Of a stretch of 64,000 bases of DNA, positions 47,509 to 59,900 are shown one piece after another. Under the pieces are notes generated by a model. It searched no databases and was not told the DNA's origin. It saw nothing but the letters and a program-made list of their open reading frames with translations. The position numbers were made by a program, and so were the translations under genes. Source of the stretch: Utricularia gibba (taxonomy: Eukaryota > Streptophyta > Magnoliopsida > Lamiales > Lentibulariaceae); NCBI GenBank assembly GCA_002189035.1, contig NEEC01000002.1:682001-746000 (forward strand), written 5' to 3'. Each line of letters opens with the position of its first letter. The stretch's first letter is position 1.

Positions 47509-49636
47509 ATGGAGGACAGCACGGAAACCAGGCAACCGCTTCTTGAGCAGGAAGAAGATGGTCGTGATGCAGTGCCTGAGCTTTCCCCGAAGCTGTCTTC
47601 CTTTCAGAGCCTCGCCGATTTATCCTTTTTCTCCTCCTTCGTCTCCGGGAAGACGATATCCCGTCGATAGAGAGCGTTACTGGGTTTTTTTCAGCGTTCA
47701 AGGAGGAGTCAGGGAAGCTGTGGTACTTGGCTGGGCCTGCAATTTTCACTTCCCTTTGTCAATACACGCTCGGCGCTACGACACAGACGTTCGCAGGGCA
47801 TGTGGGTACGCTGGAATTATCCGCATTCTCGATCGAGAACTCCGTAATCGCGGGATTGTCTCTGGGAGTCATGGTATTGAATGAAATTGAGTAATGGGTG
47901 TTTGAAATTGGTGTTTTGTTTTCTAAGATCTGATTTTTGCGCGCAGTTGGGAATGGGGAGCGCGGTGGAAACGCTTTGTGGACAGGCGTTTGGGGCTGGA
48001 CAGCTTGATATGCTGGGAATTTATTTGCAGAGATCGTGGATTATTCTTCTTGGAACGGCTTCGATTATGCTGTTTCTCTACATTTTCGCCTTGCCCTTTT
48101 TGTTGCTAATCGGACAGAAACAAAGCATTTCTTATGTCGCCGGAAAATTGGCGTTGTGGATGATTCCTCAGCTGTTCGCCTACGCTTTGAATTTTCCGAC
48201 AGCCAAGTTTTTGCAGGCACAGAGCAAGATAATGGCTATGGCCTGGATCTCAGCTTCGGCTCTTGCCCTGCACATACTTTTCAGCTGGCTTTTTATGTTC
48301 AAGTTCGGCTGGGGATTAGCCGGCGGCGCCGCGGTTCTCGACGCTACATGGTGGTTCATCGTGATAGCTCAAGTGGTTTACATCCTTTCTGGAACCTGCG
48401 GTAAAGCTTGGCCAGGATTCAGCTTGAGATCAGTGCAGAATCTATGGGGATTTGTGAAGCTTTCTCTCGCATCTGCTGTCATGATGTGGTAACTTTTTTC
48501 ATTAGCAAGCTCCCCGTAAACATACACCCTTTTTACCTCGATCTGTTTGCTCACAGCTTAGAAACATGGTATTTCATGGCTTTGACCATCTTGGCTGGGT
48601 ACCTGAAGAACGCAGAGGTAGCTGTTGCTGCTTTATCGGTTTGGTAAGTTTACCCAACTTCTGCCTTAGAAAGACGCCATTACCTAGCAGGAATCCTGAT
48701 TCCTGAGGATGTATTGGCGTTCATCTTTTGCAGCACAAACATTTTGGGATTTACAAACATGATAGCGGTAGGATTCAATGCTGCAATCAGGTAAGATAGA
48801 TGGACAAAGTCCCAAGTAACCGAGAGGTGCTTGTACACTAGAGCAAAAACAGTGACAATTATCTGTGCATTCATGCAGCGTAAGAGTCTCAAATGAACTA
48901 GGAGCATCCCATCCAAGAACTGCTAAATTTTCGGTCGTGGTAATGGTGATCTGGGCGCTATTAGTCGGACTCGTATTCGCGGCCATGCTCCTCGTACTCA
49001 AGAACCAGTATCCGCAGTTTTTCACCGACAGTGGTGATGTAGTAGCCATTGTGTATGATCTTACACCATTGCTGGCATTCTCCATTGTTGTCAACAGCAT
49101 CCAGCCTGCTCTATCAGGTACATCTGCTGCTTGATCTCTGCGGCCCCCCATCAGGGGCCTCAAGCGATGCATATCTGAAAGGAATGTGTTGATGCAGGCG
49201 TCGCCATTGGAGCCGGATGGCAATCATTGATCGCCTACGTGAACATCATCTGCTACTACGTGTTCGGTGTGCCTCTCGGTTTGGTGATGGGCTACATGCT
49301 CGACATGGGCGCTGCTGTAAGTTCATTCATTCGTGTAGCTGCATCCGGTTCGAGCTGGAATGGTAACATGGGCATGATCTTCTGCAGGGGATATGGTATG
49401 GAATGGTATCAGGAACAATATTGCAGACAATGATCCTCTTCTGGATCGTTTACAGAACAAACTGGGAAAAGGAGGTAATAACCATTGCAAGAGATGTTTT
49501 TGATTCCTGTATCACTTACACTTGCATTGTAATTCAGGCGTCCATAGCAGTGAAAAGGATCAACTACTGGAGAGGGGGAAACGCCAGAGATGTAGAGAAG
49601 GTGGCTGTTCCTTTCCTAACCGAAGAAAAGCAGTGA
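47509..49636 (+). CDS. MATE efflux transporter, DTX29-type (one frame break in exon 1)
   Basis: Multidrug and toxic-compound extrusion carrier with about 12 membrane helices, usually proton- or sodium-coupled in vacuole or plasma membrane. Seen: start MEDSTETRQPLLEQEEDGRD, then after the break DDIPSIESVTGFFSAFKEES, LWYLAGPAIFTSLCQYTLGA, GMGSAVETLCGQAFGAGQLD, FAYALNFPTAKFLQAQSKIM, GFNAAISVRVSNELGASHPR and QPALSGVAIGAGWQSLIAYV. The end is KRINYWRGGNARDVEKVAVP. Exons: 47509-47873, 47947-48488, 48557-48643, 48734-48790, 48878-49117, 49198-49316, 49388-49474, 49538-49636. The break is at TCCGGGAAGACG (47645-47656): one lost G parts FVSG from DDIPSI. Otherwise complete. Confidence 0.93.
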
Positions 49637-50238
49637 AGAAAAAGCAATTGACCAAACTGAAGAGCTTGGTCTGAGAATGCGTTGATTCAGTTGCAAACAG
49701 CATTTGATCTCTGACTTTTGAAGGTGTCGAGAACCTGGGAACTGTCTGGAGATGCTCCTGCTTTTCAATGTTCAAAAAGTTGTACAAGTCAAATTACAAT
49801 TAACCATAATGAGATTACTTGTTTCATAATGACCCTCTAGATTCTTGAAATCTGAAGTCTAAAGGAGCAAACCTGAAGGCCAGGTCTGCTGTTTCCATTT
49901 CTTAGACTGCTGCAAGGAATGTGAAAAGCCTTGTAATGAAGAAGGTAGGTAGGTCAGAGATGTCTTCCCTTCCATTTTCCACAAGGAAGATGAAAGGGGC
50001 AACTGACCTGCACTAGATTCTCTAATATGTCAAACTTGTACCAGTATGCTCACAAACTTTGAAATTATGTCAAAATTTCGATGCCTTTACCTAACACACC
50101 TTGAAAATCCCACAGAAATGCTGCCTAAGAATCTTTTCTCACGGAATGTTTCTTTAGTGACTTGAAAAAGAGAGGGATGAAGATTGAAGACACACGCACA
50201 CGCACACGCACACGCACACACAGAGAGACTATGTGCAA
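49637..50238. other. Convergent 3' flanks of MATE and RING-H2 genes, with a microsatellite
   Basis: No gene seen. A CACACG/CACACA microsatellite runs from about 50190 to 50222, followed by AGAGAG, and lies on the 3' side of the RING-H2 gene, probably within or near its 3' UTR. Confidence 0.55.
50190..50222. repeat. CACACG microsatellite
   Basis: Five or so CACACG units ending in CACACACA. Position is 3' of the RING-H2 gene on its antisense strand. Confidence 0.9.
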
Positions 50239-50631
50239 TCAAGAGATGGAGCGACAAAGAGGGCAAGATGAACGGTGTTTATCGAACCACTTTTCGATGC
50301 AATCCTTATGGAAGAAATGCCGGCAGGAAAGCTCACTGACTTCCTCCCCCGGCTCATACCTACACAAGCACAAGCAGCAATCCGCCGCCGCCGGACGGTG
50401 GTTCCCATTCCCAAATCGCCTAATCGATACCCTTCTCTCGCCATGGCCGGGGGCGGAGCTTTGATCATCATGGTCGTCGTCGCCATAGTGGAACCAGTGA
50501 TTCGATTCCCCAAACACAAATTGAAGAAGCAGTTGAAGCTTTTTCTTCACAAGGGCCACCGAAAGGGCAGCGTTGATCAGGATAAAAGGCAGCACGCCGT
50601 CGGCCGGGCTCGGGGAAGTTGGAAGCCCCAT
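50239..50631 (-). CDS. Small RING-H2 E3 ubiquitin ligase, XERICO/RHA-type
   Basis: Intronless, 130 residues. Seen: start MGLPTSPSPADGVLPFILIN with an N-terminal hydrophobic segment LPFILINAALSVALV, then a His/Asp-rich linker. The C-terminal RING-H2 reads CCLCLCRYEPGEEVSELSC, RHFFHKDCIEKWF and SSCPLCRSIS, that is Cys pairs with two adjacent zinc histidines. The start resembles that of XERICO (MGLSS.P.P.EGML), a RING-H2 protein that raises ABA levels in Arabidopsis, but the RING fits several RHA members. E3 activity is inferred from the domain. Intact. Confidence 0.88.
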   Translation of the reverse strand: MGLPTSPSPADGVLPFILINAALSVALVKKKLQLLLQFVFGESNHWFHYGDDDHDDQSSAPGHGERRVSIRRFGNGNHRPAAADCCLCLCRYEPGEEVSELSCRHFFHKDCIEKWFDKHRSSCPLCRSIS

Positions 50632-51065
50632 TACTTCAATTTCCAGCTAGATATCAAGAAACCCAGAAACTTAATCGAACTGGGTTATCTGTTTTCCCTG
50701 ATCCGGAAACTGGGGATGGCTGGGATTACAATGAAAAGCATCCTCCTTTCGTGTGCGTTGGCTCTGGGTGAATGAACAGGAGGCAACTTGTAAGGGCGAC
50801 ACGCGGATACGCGTTTGCAGTCAGTGTGTCTGAAGGTGAGTGGTAGGGTGTCGGATCAAGATGAAGATGTGAATCCTCACGCCACGCCAGGCTTTGTGGA
50901 ACAAACAAATTACATCTGTAAAAGGTTTAATTTCAACAGCGAATTACTGCTGTAAAAAAACCAAAGAAGCGCAGTGAAAATAACATATGTAGTGTGTGGG
51001 ATTCTGTGAAGCTGTTTTTTGGCGACAAAAATTAGCCGTGTGATGATCAGCAGCAGTACTTGTGT
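50632..51065. other. RING-H2 upstream region and DUF707 3' flank
   Basis: 434 bp holding the RING-H2 promoter and leader and the DUF707 3' side. A plus-strand frame through the RING-H2 gene into this region is an antisense shadow. Nothing else. Confidence 0.5.
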
Positions 51066-53339
51066 TTATGGCGACGGTGCAGTGGAGTCAAAATCCTCGC
51101 CTCCGATCGACCGGAAATAATCTCTTTCAGCGTTGTCCATTCGAGTTCTGAAAATGGCCCACTCGTCATGGCACCTCTTCCTCACCTGAACAACCAAAAT
51201 CCCAGATTCCCCAATTCAAAACTAGAGAATGCAAGTGAAGGTGTAAGGTGTGGCCGTACCCCTTTCCATGGCGCATTTCCGCCGATCGCTTGACCCTGAC
51301 ACAATTGGGAAGATGATCATATAGGGGAAAGAAAACATGCGAAATGGAGTTGATCCGATCCTCACTGGTGCTTTACCTGGTTTCCCAGAGAGGGAAGACC
51401 TTGATGAACAACCCACTGAGCATCCACCACTCCAATCCTTTCATGAGGAAGCTGTTTCATCATATCCAGAGGAAAAAGATTACAACAGAACTATGAAGTC
51501 CGATTCGGTTTTCGAAGTCGAATAGAAGGAACAGGCACCTCTACGCATCTTTGGAGAGCAAAGTCCAGACCCCATCCATGGACCAAATCATTCTGAGAAG
51601 AAAGTAGTGTTGGTTTTAGAAATGAGTTGTGAATGCTGTTTCCAGAGCAAAAGCAGTGACCTGAATAAGATGCCAGAAGCAGCGCCATGCGTCTCGAGAA
51701 AATACAGGGGCCATGATCTCGACGAAGCTACAAGAAGAATCAGGAACAGGTCTGATGTGATGAACAAGGTAAACCAAACGTTTTAGTGAAATCTGACAAG
51801 CAATTACGCTGCACATGGAGGTAAATGAGGACTGTGGCACCAGCCTGGCCTCTCCGCGGTTTCCCTTCATTTCATAACGGAAGAGAAATCAATAGAAACA
51901 GTAAGATTTCAATACAAGTGATTAAAACTCAAGAACCAAGAATATGAAAGGATACTTGTGGACTTCAACATGGACTTTTCTCTTTGTCATCCACCATGTA
52001 GCATCCTTTCTAGCATCCAGAGCAGGCTGCGAGATTTCCAAATTGTATTTCCTCACAAGTTCGATATATCTGAAGTTTGCAGATTGCAACAAAAGTCGGA
52101 TATCTCATAGAGAAGCATCATTTTGTTTTTACTGGTGGCTGTGGAAATGATCTCACTTTTCTGCGTCAAAATGCTCTACTCCAAGGTCTTCATCCCATAT
52201 GAAAATGTAGTCATATGGGGCAACAACGTCCGGATGGAGAATCCTCTTAGCAAACCACCTTCATTAGAAAAATCAGTAGCGATGTAGATTCTTACTCGAA
52301 AAAGGGTTGAATAGTGTATTCTTACCATTTAGTCTGCTTCAGGGCACTAACATGAATGGCTCGTTTTGACCATTCGAATTCTCCCCACTCGCTTGCTCTT
52401 CCATCATAGTGAAACAAGATGATGCTGAAATTATCTGAAAACTGAAACAGCGATGATGTGCTTGGTCAGATACACTAAATGAGCACAGGGAAACAAAGCC
52501 ACCGGAGGCATACAAACCTTCTTCAAAACCGTATCAATGTTATATCGTTGTTCATAACCAACAGCAAAGGCTACCAGATACTTTGGTTTGGTGTTCAAGT
52601 CCTAGTAGAGTAGAGAGCATCATAAACTCAAAACGTCGCAGCTGCTTCTTAACTTAACAGGTCAAGAATAATGGTTACTTCATCAGGCCTGCCCCATAGC
52701 CTTCTGAGATAGAAATCTGATTCAGATGCCACGATTCCTGGTGGCAAACTTTCTGCACCTCTAGGATTTGAAGGGACCCAAATCTGATCCAGGATTAGCT
52801 TACTAATCAGATAAACTACCCATGCTAAGTAAAAGTTTATTGCATTGTGCAAGAACCTTTGATTGAGTTGTGGCATTTTTCTCTACAGCATTGCTAGACA
52901 TGGCCTTTCCTTCATCTTCCACACTCGTTATGTTGGTGCTGCTCAGGGTAGAGTTAGCCACAGTTTTGCACCCAATTCTTGTTACGTCACGGATAATCGA
53001 AGTTGTAAAATTGAACTGATAAACAACAAAAGAGACAATACCCACATCCTCATCTGCAGGAACAAGGTCAATCTACAACCAGCCAGTGTAAAGAAAATGA
53101 ACGTGTACCTTTGTGAATGAATATGATGGAAATGAGACTCCGATGCAGAACCCAATTACAATTCCAACACAAGCGGTGATCATAATGCGCATGGCGTCAT
53201 TTGTTCCTTTAACTGGGCTACTGGGATAACGGAAACTGAAAGTTTGGAAAATTAGTAAACTCAAGATTTAGCACTATTCAACAACAAACTCCCACCTTCG
53301 TCCCCCATTATACTTTCTGTACATCACGCATAACTCCAT
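51066..53339 (-). CDS. DUF707 family type II membrane protein
   Basis: Plant family often labelled lysine-ketoglutarate reductase trans-splicing related, with no proven biochemical role. Seen: start MELCVMYRKYNGGR (53296-53339), SFRYPSSPVKGT, one N-terminal membrane segment IMITACVGIVIGFCIGVSF (exon 53109-53235), then a luminal-type domain. Key motifs: IWVPSNPRGAESLPPGIVAS, PKYLVAFAVGYEQRYNIDTV, FSIILFHYDGRASEWGEFEW, DYIFIWDEDLGVEHFDAEK (acidic DED like a glycosyltransferase metal site), RPGWCHSPHLPPCA, EIMAPVFSRDAWRCFWHLIQ and NDLVHGWGLDFALQRCVE. The last exon ends EDFDSTAPSP at TAA 51066-51068. About twelve exons, in phase. Golgi glycosyltransferase-like role is inference. Confidence 0.92.
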
Positions 53340-56300
53340 TGAATCTGCAAAAAGCCATGAAGCTAACCATCAACAAGCTGTATTGAAAGGGGAAAGCACA
53401 TGAAATTATCATAGAAAAATACTATGCAGCAACAAAAAGAGAGTGCAAATTCCTTCGCCGGCCTACAAGTCTAACCAAGACTGAGCATCAATCCAGCAAT
53501 TCAAATCACTATCAACATTAAGATTCTTGCCAAGGATCAGAGAAACTCCAACATCAACCATAATCGTGCTTCTAAAAGTGCAGAGCCTTTCATCCAACCC
53601 AACAGAATAATCAATACGCGAAAATGATTGCGACAAATTTCTACAGTGACCCTTGAAAGCAAAATATACGGCCAAAAGGCTGACATTAACGACCCATAAA
53701 CTCACGGTAATCGCTAAAAATCCGTCAAGTTCATCATGAAACTCAAAAACAAAATGAAAACTGGAAAAAAAGAAAAGACGTGGATATGTACTCCTGGTTC
53801 CCTGAGATTCGAAAACGTAAGCGCATCACCAAGAAACCCAGATACACGCACATAAGAACATTGACAAGAAAACACCACCACCCAGAAATGAAAAACAAAA
53901 AAAAAACGCCATGTACACGGTGAGTACCAGACGAAATAAAAAACTCTTAGTCTACCCAACTAAATGCCGAGAAGTACTTCAACGACGCACGTTTCAACAA
54001 TTTCCAGACAAAGGGACTCTGAGGCGTTATGATCGTTGAAACCCAAGAGAGAGAGATAAGAAATCATAAATTTCCTGCAGCTTCTTCTTCTTCGGCAGGC
54101 AGTTTTGAAGCACCAAGATCGTGACCGGGGAGTGACGACACAAAAATAAAAAAGAGAAAAGAGCGAGAAGTAAAGAAATCCCAAAGTCACCCATATGAAC
54201 ATTCTCTCACTAAAATATTATTTTCCATATCTTATTTTAATAAATTAAATATTATTTATTTTGATGCCCATTGACCCCGCAGGGGATGCCCTACTTTATT
54301 GGGGAAAGTTAATCCGCAACATTTATTTGTGTTGCATTCAAGTTTAGGACCGTGCCCTATGGACAAATGCTGTCCTAATCAAACGACACATCTACGACAG
54401 TATCGTATAAATATAAATATTTTTGAATTTTTATTTACTTTAGGTAGATTAGGGTTTGAATTTTAGTGGAGGATTGAATTGATTAGGGTAAATTAGACAT
54501 CTATGCGGATCCTCGATAATCTCAGGGCAATCGTCTCATCAAAAATAGATTGAGTAATAGATATGGCTTCGATTTTTTCAATTAATTGAAATTGGTTTAG
54601 AGATTTTTAAAAATGATAATATTATTTTAATAAATTAAACTCCTTTTTTCAATTTAATTTAAAACACCGGTACTCGTGAATTTTGATAATATTAAAAATA
54701 ATAAATAAAAACAATATGAAAAGTTGACTCTCCTCAATTGCCAATTCAACACAGGGGTTTGAATTTGACTGGTTCTTTTACGCGGTAATACGTCATTTTC
54801 TTTATTCGTCTAAGAAGCTTTCGTAGATTTTAATAAATTAAAAAAATATTGAAAATAAAACAGAAGATATATTATGGAAATATGTGAAATTGAGTTATAA
54901 AAATAAGTAAATAATATGCTGGGGAGTGATAAGCCTGCGAATGAGCATTTTACACGTCAGCAAATAGACCAGCCAGGTATCGGATTCTGTACCCCACCCC
55001 ACCACTTATTTAAATTCCTTGGTTGAATTGATAATTTATTTGATTTAATTTAAAATACACAATTAACTTTTTATTTTGATATTTTAAAATATAATTCAAA
55101 ATTATTAATTTAGATTCAATCAATTATAAAAATATTTTCAAACGTATATTCATTGTTATTCGATCAAAATTTTCAATTCTGTTAAAATTAATTTTAAAAT
55201 AATTTTTTTTTCGAAAGTACTCTTGGTTTCGAATGAAAAGTAATAGGCACAAATAATTAAAACTCCTCTCACAAATGTATTAAAAATGAAAATTAAATAA
55301 ATGTATTAAAAGAGATTTTCTGTTTTTTTTTTTTTATTGAGGGGGTACAAGATCTGGGATATCATCAACTAGTTTGCTAATAATTGAATCCCCACTTAAA
55401 TGTACTCTTACTTTGGAGAGGTCAGGTATTAGGGGCACACGTGCATTTAATTTCATTTACACCTTAGTCAACACACGCTTAATCACCAGTTAGAGCACAA
55501 TTAATGTTTCATAATCTTTTTAAGTAGATCTAATAAGGGTTTAGTGTAAATTAGAACTTAAATAGCACGCTTTTATTTTAGTAGTTTTCGTTTATGATAA
55601 AAATAAGAAGGGAGTTGATTTTATTATATATATTTTAATAATTTTTAATTGTATTTTAAAATATTTTTAAAAATAAAAATAGAATTTAAATACATTAAAT
55701 TTTTTGTTAAATTTATCCATCAATTTTGGGCTTTGAGGGCCCATTAAGAAAGTGAACGCTACCGGAGAAAAGATGATTGGCGTTTGAATTCCAAAGAGGT
55801 TGAAAACTGCGCGATGGCTCTCCGACCGTTGGGATGATTTCTTCCGGGGAATTTCTCAGGAGCAGCAAACCCAAATCCAGTTGAACAGCGGAAACTTCTT
55901 TCATCTGACATGGTTTCCATGTCAAGCTCCCAGATTCTTCCCATTCAATCTAGGTTAATTTGCCATTCCATCAAGATGGGCCGGTAATGAGTAACGAATT
56001 CGAGCTGGGGCCAGTTTATTTCTGTCTGTTAAGCTGAGCCCGGATCCTCTGTTCCTCTGGTTGAAGGGAGGAAATTCCTCCAAGCGAGGCGCCATCAGTG
56101 GCTACACCAGAGCCATTGATGGAGTTGAGAACAAAAGGAACAATGCGGGTTCTTCTGTTGCAGAAAGGAATCTCTGGGGAGGACCATGAGAGAAAGAAGT
56201 GCTGTAAGATCTTCAGTCAGTGGCGCATTTTCGTCTAAATTAGCGCAGACACCATTGATCAAGAACTTTGTTCGCTATGAGCAAGATTGTATCTCGCCTT

Positions 56301-56914
56301 TTTTTCTTATGTATCGATTGATGATTGTCTTCTTGTGCAGCAGATCCTGAGATGGATTCTTGGAGCAAAAGAGTTCAACTCCACCTACAAGTTTGCTTCT
56401 CCTTTGTTCATCGAAATGCTACAAACATTCCGAGTTTCCTGCATTACTTTTCCAAGAAGATGGACGAAATGTTCGAGGGTTAATAAGTTCGACAAGTAAA
56501 ATCTGTGTTGTAGTGAAAATTATTACCGATTCGCTTTTTACTGTTTCCGTACTCCGGCCGGCGGCTAAAAGGGGAAAGCAGCTGAGGGAGGTAGGTAGCT
56601 TGAATTTTAAGCGGCTGGAAAAGTTTGTAAAGCACGCGCTCGGGACTGCGAGTGGTGAATGGGAAAGTGGCCTCGTGGGGCGGCAGATAGCGCTCTACAG
56701 GCATATATATTCCAAAATAGTTGTAGTTCATAATAATCTCCACGACACCACGTCTCGCTCAGAATTCCAACCGAACTGCTCGGTTACACTTTTACGTTAT
56801 TCCTCCTCCGCTGTCTGAGAAATATTGCTTTCTCCATTTTTTGTCTCTTCTTGAGCGCTCGATAGCTTCCGTTCTTCGCCTTCGTTCGTTTGTGAGAAAG
56901 GTGCTTTGAAGAGC
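53340..56914. other. DUF707 leader, AT-rich spacer and VEN4-like promoter
   Basis: 53340-54200 is probably the DUF707 5' UTR and promoter; minus-strand frames of about 80 codons there start in leader-like sequence and are not convincing. 54200-55700 is very AT-rich with no gene. 55700-56900 is less AT-rich, with GGGCC boxes (TGATGGGCCGG near 55975) and several short frames on both strands, none recognised; part of it should be the promoter of the HD-domain gene. Confidence 0.45.
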
Positions 56915-59900
56915 ATGGGCGATGACAGCTGCACGCCGGAGGTTTGGAAGGCGAGCTTGGACTCGCCTTCGGGAGACTCGCGAAGGTTCTTGAAACACAT
57001 ACTGGATAATGTTCACGGCAACATCTATCTCGATCCTGTAGGTGTTTCGCGGTTTTTTTTTCTGGCCCATGCTCTCTCAGTTTCCTTCGACTTAGCAGAG
57101 CGAGCGTGTGTTGTTTTGCTTTTGCTCTATGCTTGGTTTGAGACGTTTTATTGGTGGCGTGTTTATTGCGATTGAAGCAAAAATTTCGGTGACCGTTCAT
57201 GTTTGGTGATAGGATGTTTTTTTCTTCGTCATGTTGTGGATTCGCTTGTATATACACGTTTTCCGATGCGTATAGGTTTCTAATTTTTTTCTTCATCAAC
57301 GGTTAAACTAAGAAGTTTGCTCTGCTATGTTTATGTGTGGTGAATGAAGGAGAGTACTACCCCTGTGTCTGTTTGCTTTTGTTTGCGTGGTGCCTGTGGT
57401 TTGTACATTCACGTCTCTTTTGCGCGTGTGGAAGATATTGGTTGATATAATTTTTGATAGCCATGTTTTCTTAAGACTCTGAGATCCTTTTGTCCCCTGT
57501 CGTTTTCAGCTCTCACTCAAGTTCGTTGACACTGAACAGTTTCAAAGGCAAGTGGAACCGTGATAGTTCCCTTTTGCGTGCCATTTTCTTTATATTTAGA
57601 TTGAATCATTTGCACCGTGAACCAATTTCTTATACAGTTTTAAAATGTTATTGCAGACTCAGAGATCTCAAGCAGCTAGGTGAGTTTTTTAAACGTGTTC
57701 AGGAGGGAAGAAGAGTGATTGCTGAGTCTCTTGTTGTTGATCTCCCCTGTTAACAATGTTCACCACTAGCCAGTGTATAAGAGGCTCGATGAACATGCTT
57801 CTGCTTTTATGCCATCAGCTTGTTGTCTTCTGAACTATAATGGACTGTGTATAGGTTTCACATATATGGTTTTCCCTGGGGCCGTGCATACTCGGTTTGA
57901 GCATTCGCTTGGAGTGTACTGGCTGGCTAGTGAAACTATCAACAGACTGAAAAACTATCAGGTAACGAATTGCGTGAACTCTATGATTATGAATAACGAG
58001 CCTGGGAATAATGATATTGTCTATGCTTTGTTTAGGGACTGGAGCTTGACATCGATAGTTTTGATGTCCAAACTGTAAAACTTGCTGGTAGCGAAAACAG
58101 AAACTTCTAATTTTAAGTCATCGCATATGCATGCAAGGAATTTTTTCATGGGCATCTCCTATTGTAGGGTTACTTCATGATTTTGGTCATGGACCATTTA
58201 GCCACACATTCGAGCGTGCATTTATACCGCAAGTTTGCAATGGCATGAAATGGTAATCTTTTATATTACATTCATCAATTCAGGTTACATCTGTTCCCTC
58301 AGTTGTATTCTAAATAGATTGAAGTAAATTTTCAGGTCGCATGAAGAAATGTCTCTGAAGATGATCGATTATGTTGTCGATGAGCATAATATTGATATTT
58401 TTCCTGAAAATCTTAAAAAAGTGAAGGTATGATCGGTAGAAACTTTTAAAATGTCATTCTCGTCTGTGTTATGGGGTGTACCCCGGAGAAGTTCCCATCA
58501 TATCCTGAAAGATTCTTTCTACTTTGTTTCACACTCTCTGATTTCCTGTTATTCTCATAGGAAATGATAATTGCCTCCGAGAACCATGTGTCTAACGTAA
58601 GTAGTAGTGCCACAGAAATGATTTCATCATTTCCTGTTATTAAAAAGGTTGTTACACTTGATTCTTTGTTGTCTAGGTTTTCAAGGAAAAGCGCTTCGTC
58701 TATGACATTGTTGCTAATGGACGTAATGGGATGGATGTTGACAAGTATTTCCTTGATCTCCAACTACTTTTTTAATCATTTAACCGTTTAATTGATATTC
58801 AATAATAATGTTACTCATTTTTTGCAGATTTGATTACATCACTCGTGACTCAAGGGCTTGTGGTATTGGCTGTAGTTTTCAGTTCCCGAGGTGTATATCG
58901 TTTTTCGCAGACTATTTATCTATATAACTTGCTACTACCCAATGGCAGTTTTTTCTTGATTATCTGTTTGATATGGGTATATGGCCCTTCCGCTTTTACA
59001 GGGTGCTGGAAATCATGAGGGTCCTAGACGATGAGATATGTTATCGTGCAAAGGAATGTCAGTATTTTCTGCGCTACTAGTTGTTTCAGTTTACGTGTGT
59101 ACTAACTCGCTGTTTAAGTCCCAGATCTTACTGTATACAAGTTATTCGCCACTCGAGCAGATTTGCATCGCACAGTTTGCATGCATGCTAAAGTAAAGGT
59201 ACTTGGTCCATTGTCCCTATGTATTGTCATTTGTGAAGTTACTCGCTGCTTATCATTCGAAATGGGTACTTCAGGCAATAGAACTTATGTTCGTGGATGC
59301 CATGACCAAGGCAAATGATGTTCTCCACATTTCATCCTATATTGATGACCCTGCCGAATTCTGGAAGGTTCGAGAATCGTTTTGTGCCAAACACAATCGA
59401 TTATACTTCAAATTATATAATGATGCCCTGCTTTGCTTGAAACTGCAGTTGGATGACACAATTCTAAAGACCATCGAAACATCTACCAGTGAAGATCTTA
59501 AAGAAGCCAGAGACTTAGTCCTCCGTATTCGAAGAAGAGATCTTTACCAGGTAAAGCTTCATCTTCACGTTCGATGGTATGCATAATCAGGTAATTTCTC
59601 TTTCATATCCATTGAAAAACTTTCCACAGTACTGCAACGAGTTTGCAGTTCCCAAGGATAAGCTGGAACACTTCAAAACAATCACTGCTCAAGATATAGT
59701 TTGTTCACAGGTCTGCGCTATGAGCCCCGTACTCTGCCTTCACTGATAGAAGAAAGCTCCTGAACAGATGTTTGTGTTGTTGCAGAACTCTAGTCGCCCT
59801 CTACTGAAGGAAGAGGACGTGGCCGTGAGCAACGTCTCGATTGATCTCACAAATGGGAGGAACAGTCCACTTGAAAGGTACCTCTGTCATCTTCCGCATC

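Noticed and set aside
47543-47884. 113-codon frame overlapping MATE exon 1
   Set aside because: Neither part of the exon reads as MATE in this frame; the true frames are the other two, joined at the lost base.
53463-54202. Three minus-strand frames of about 80 codons upstream of DUF707
   Set aside because: Low-complexity Phe/Ser/Leu-rich translations of leader or promoter sequence; no link to the DUF707 start.
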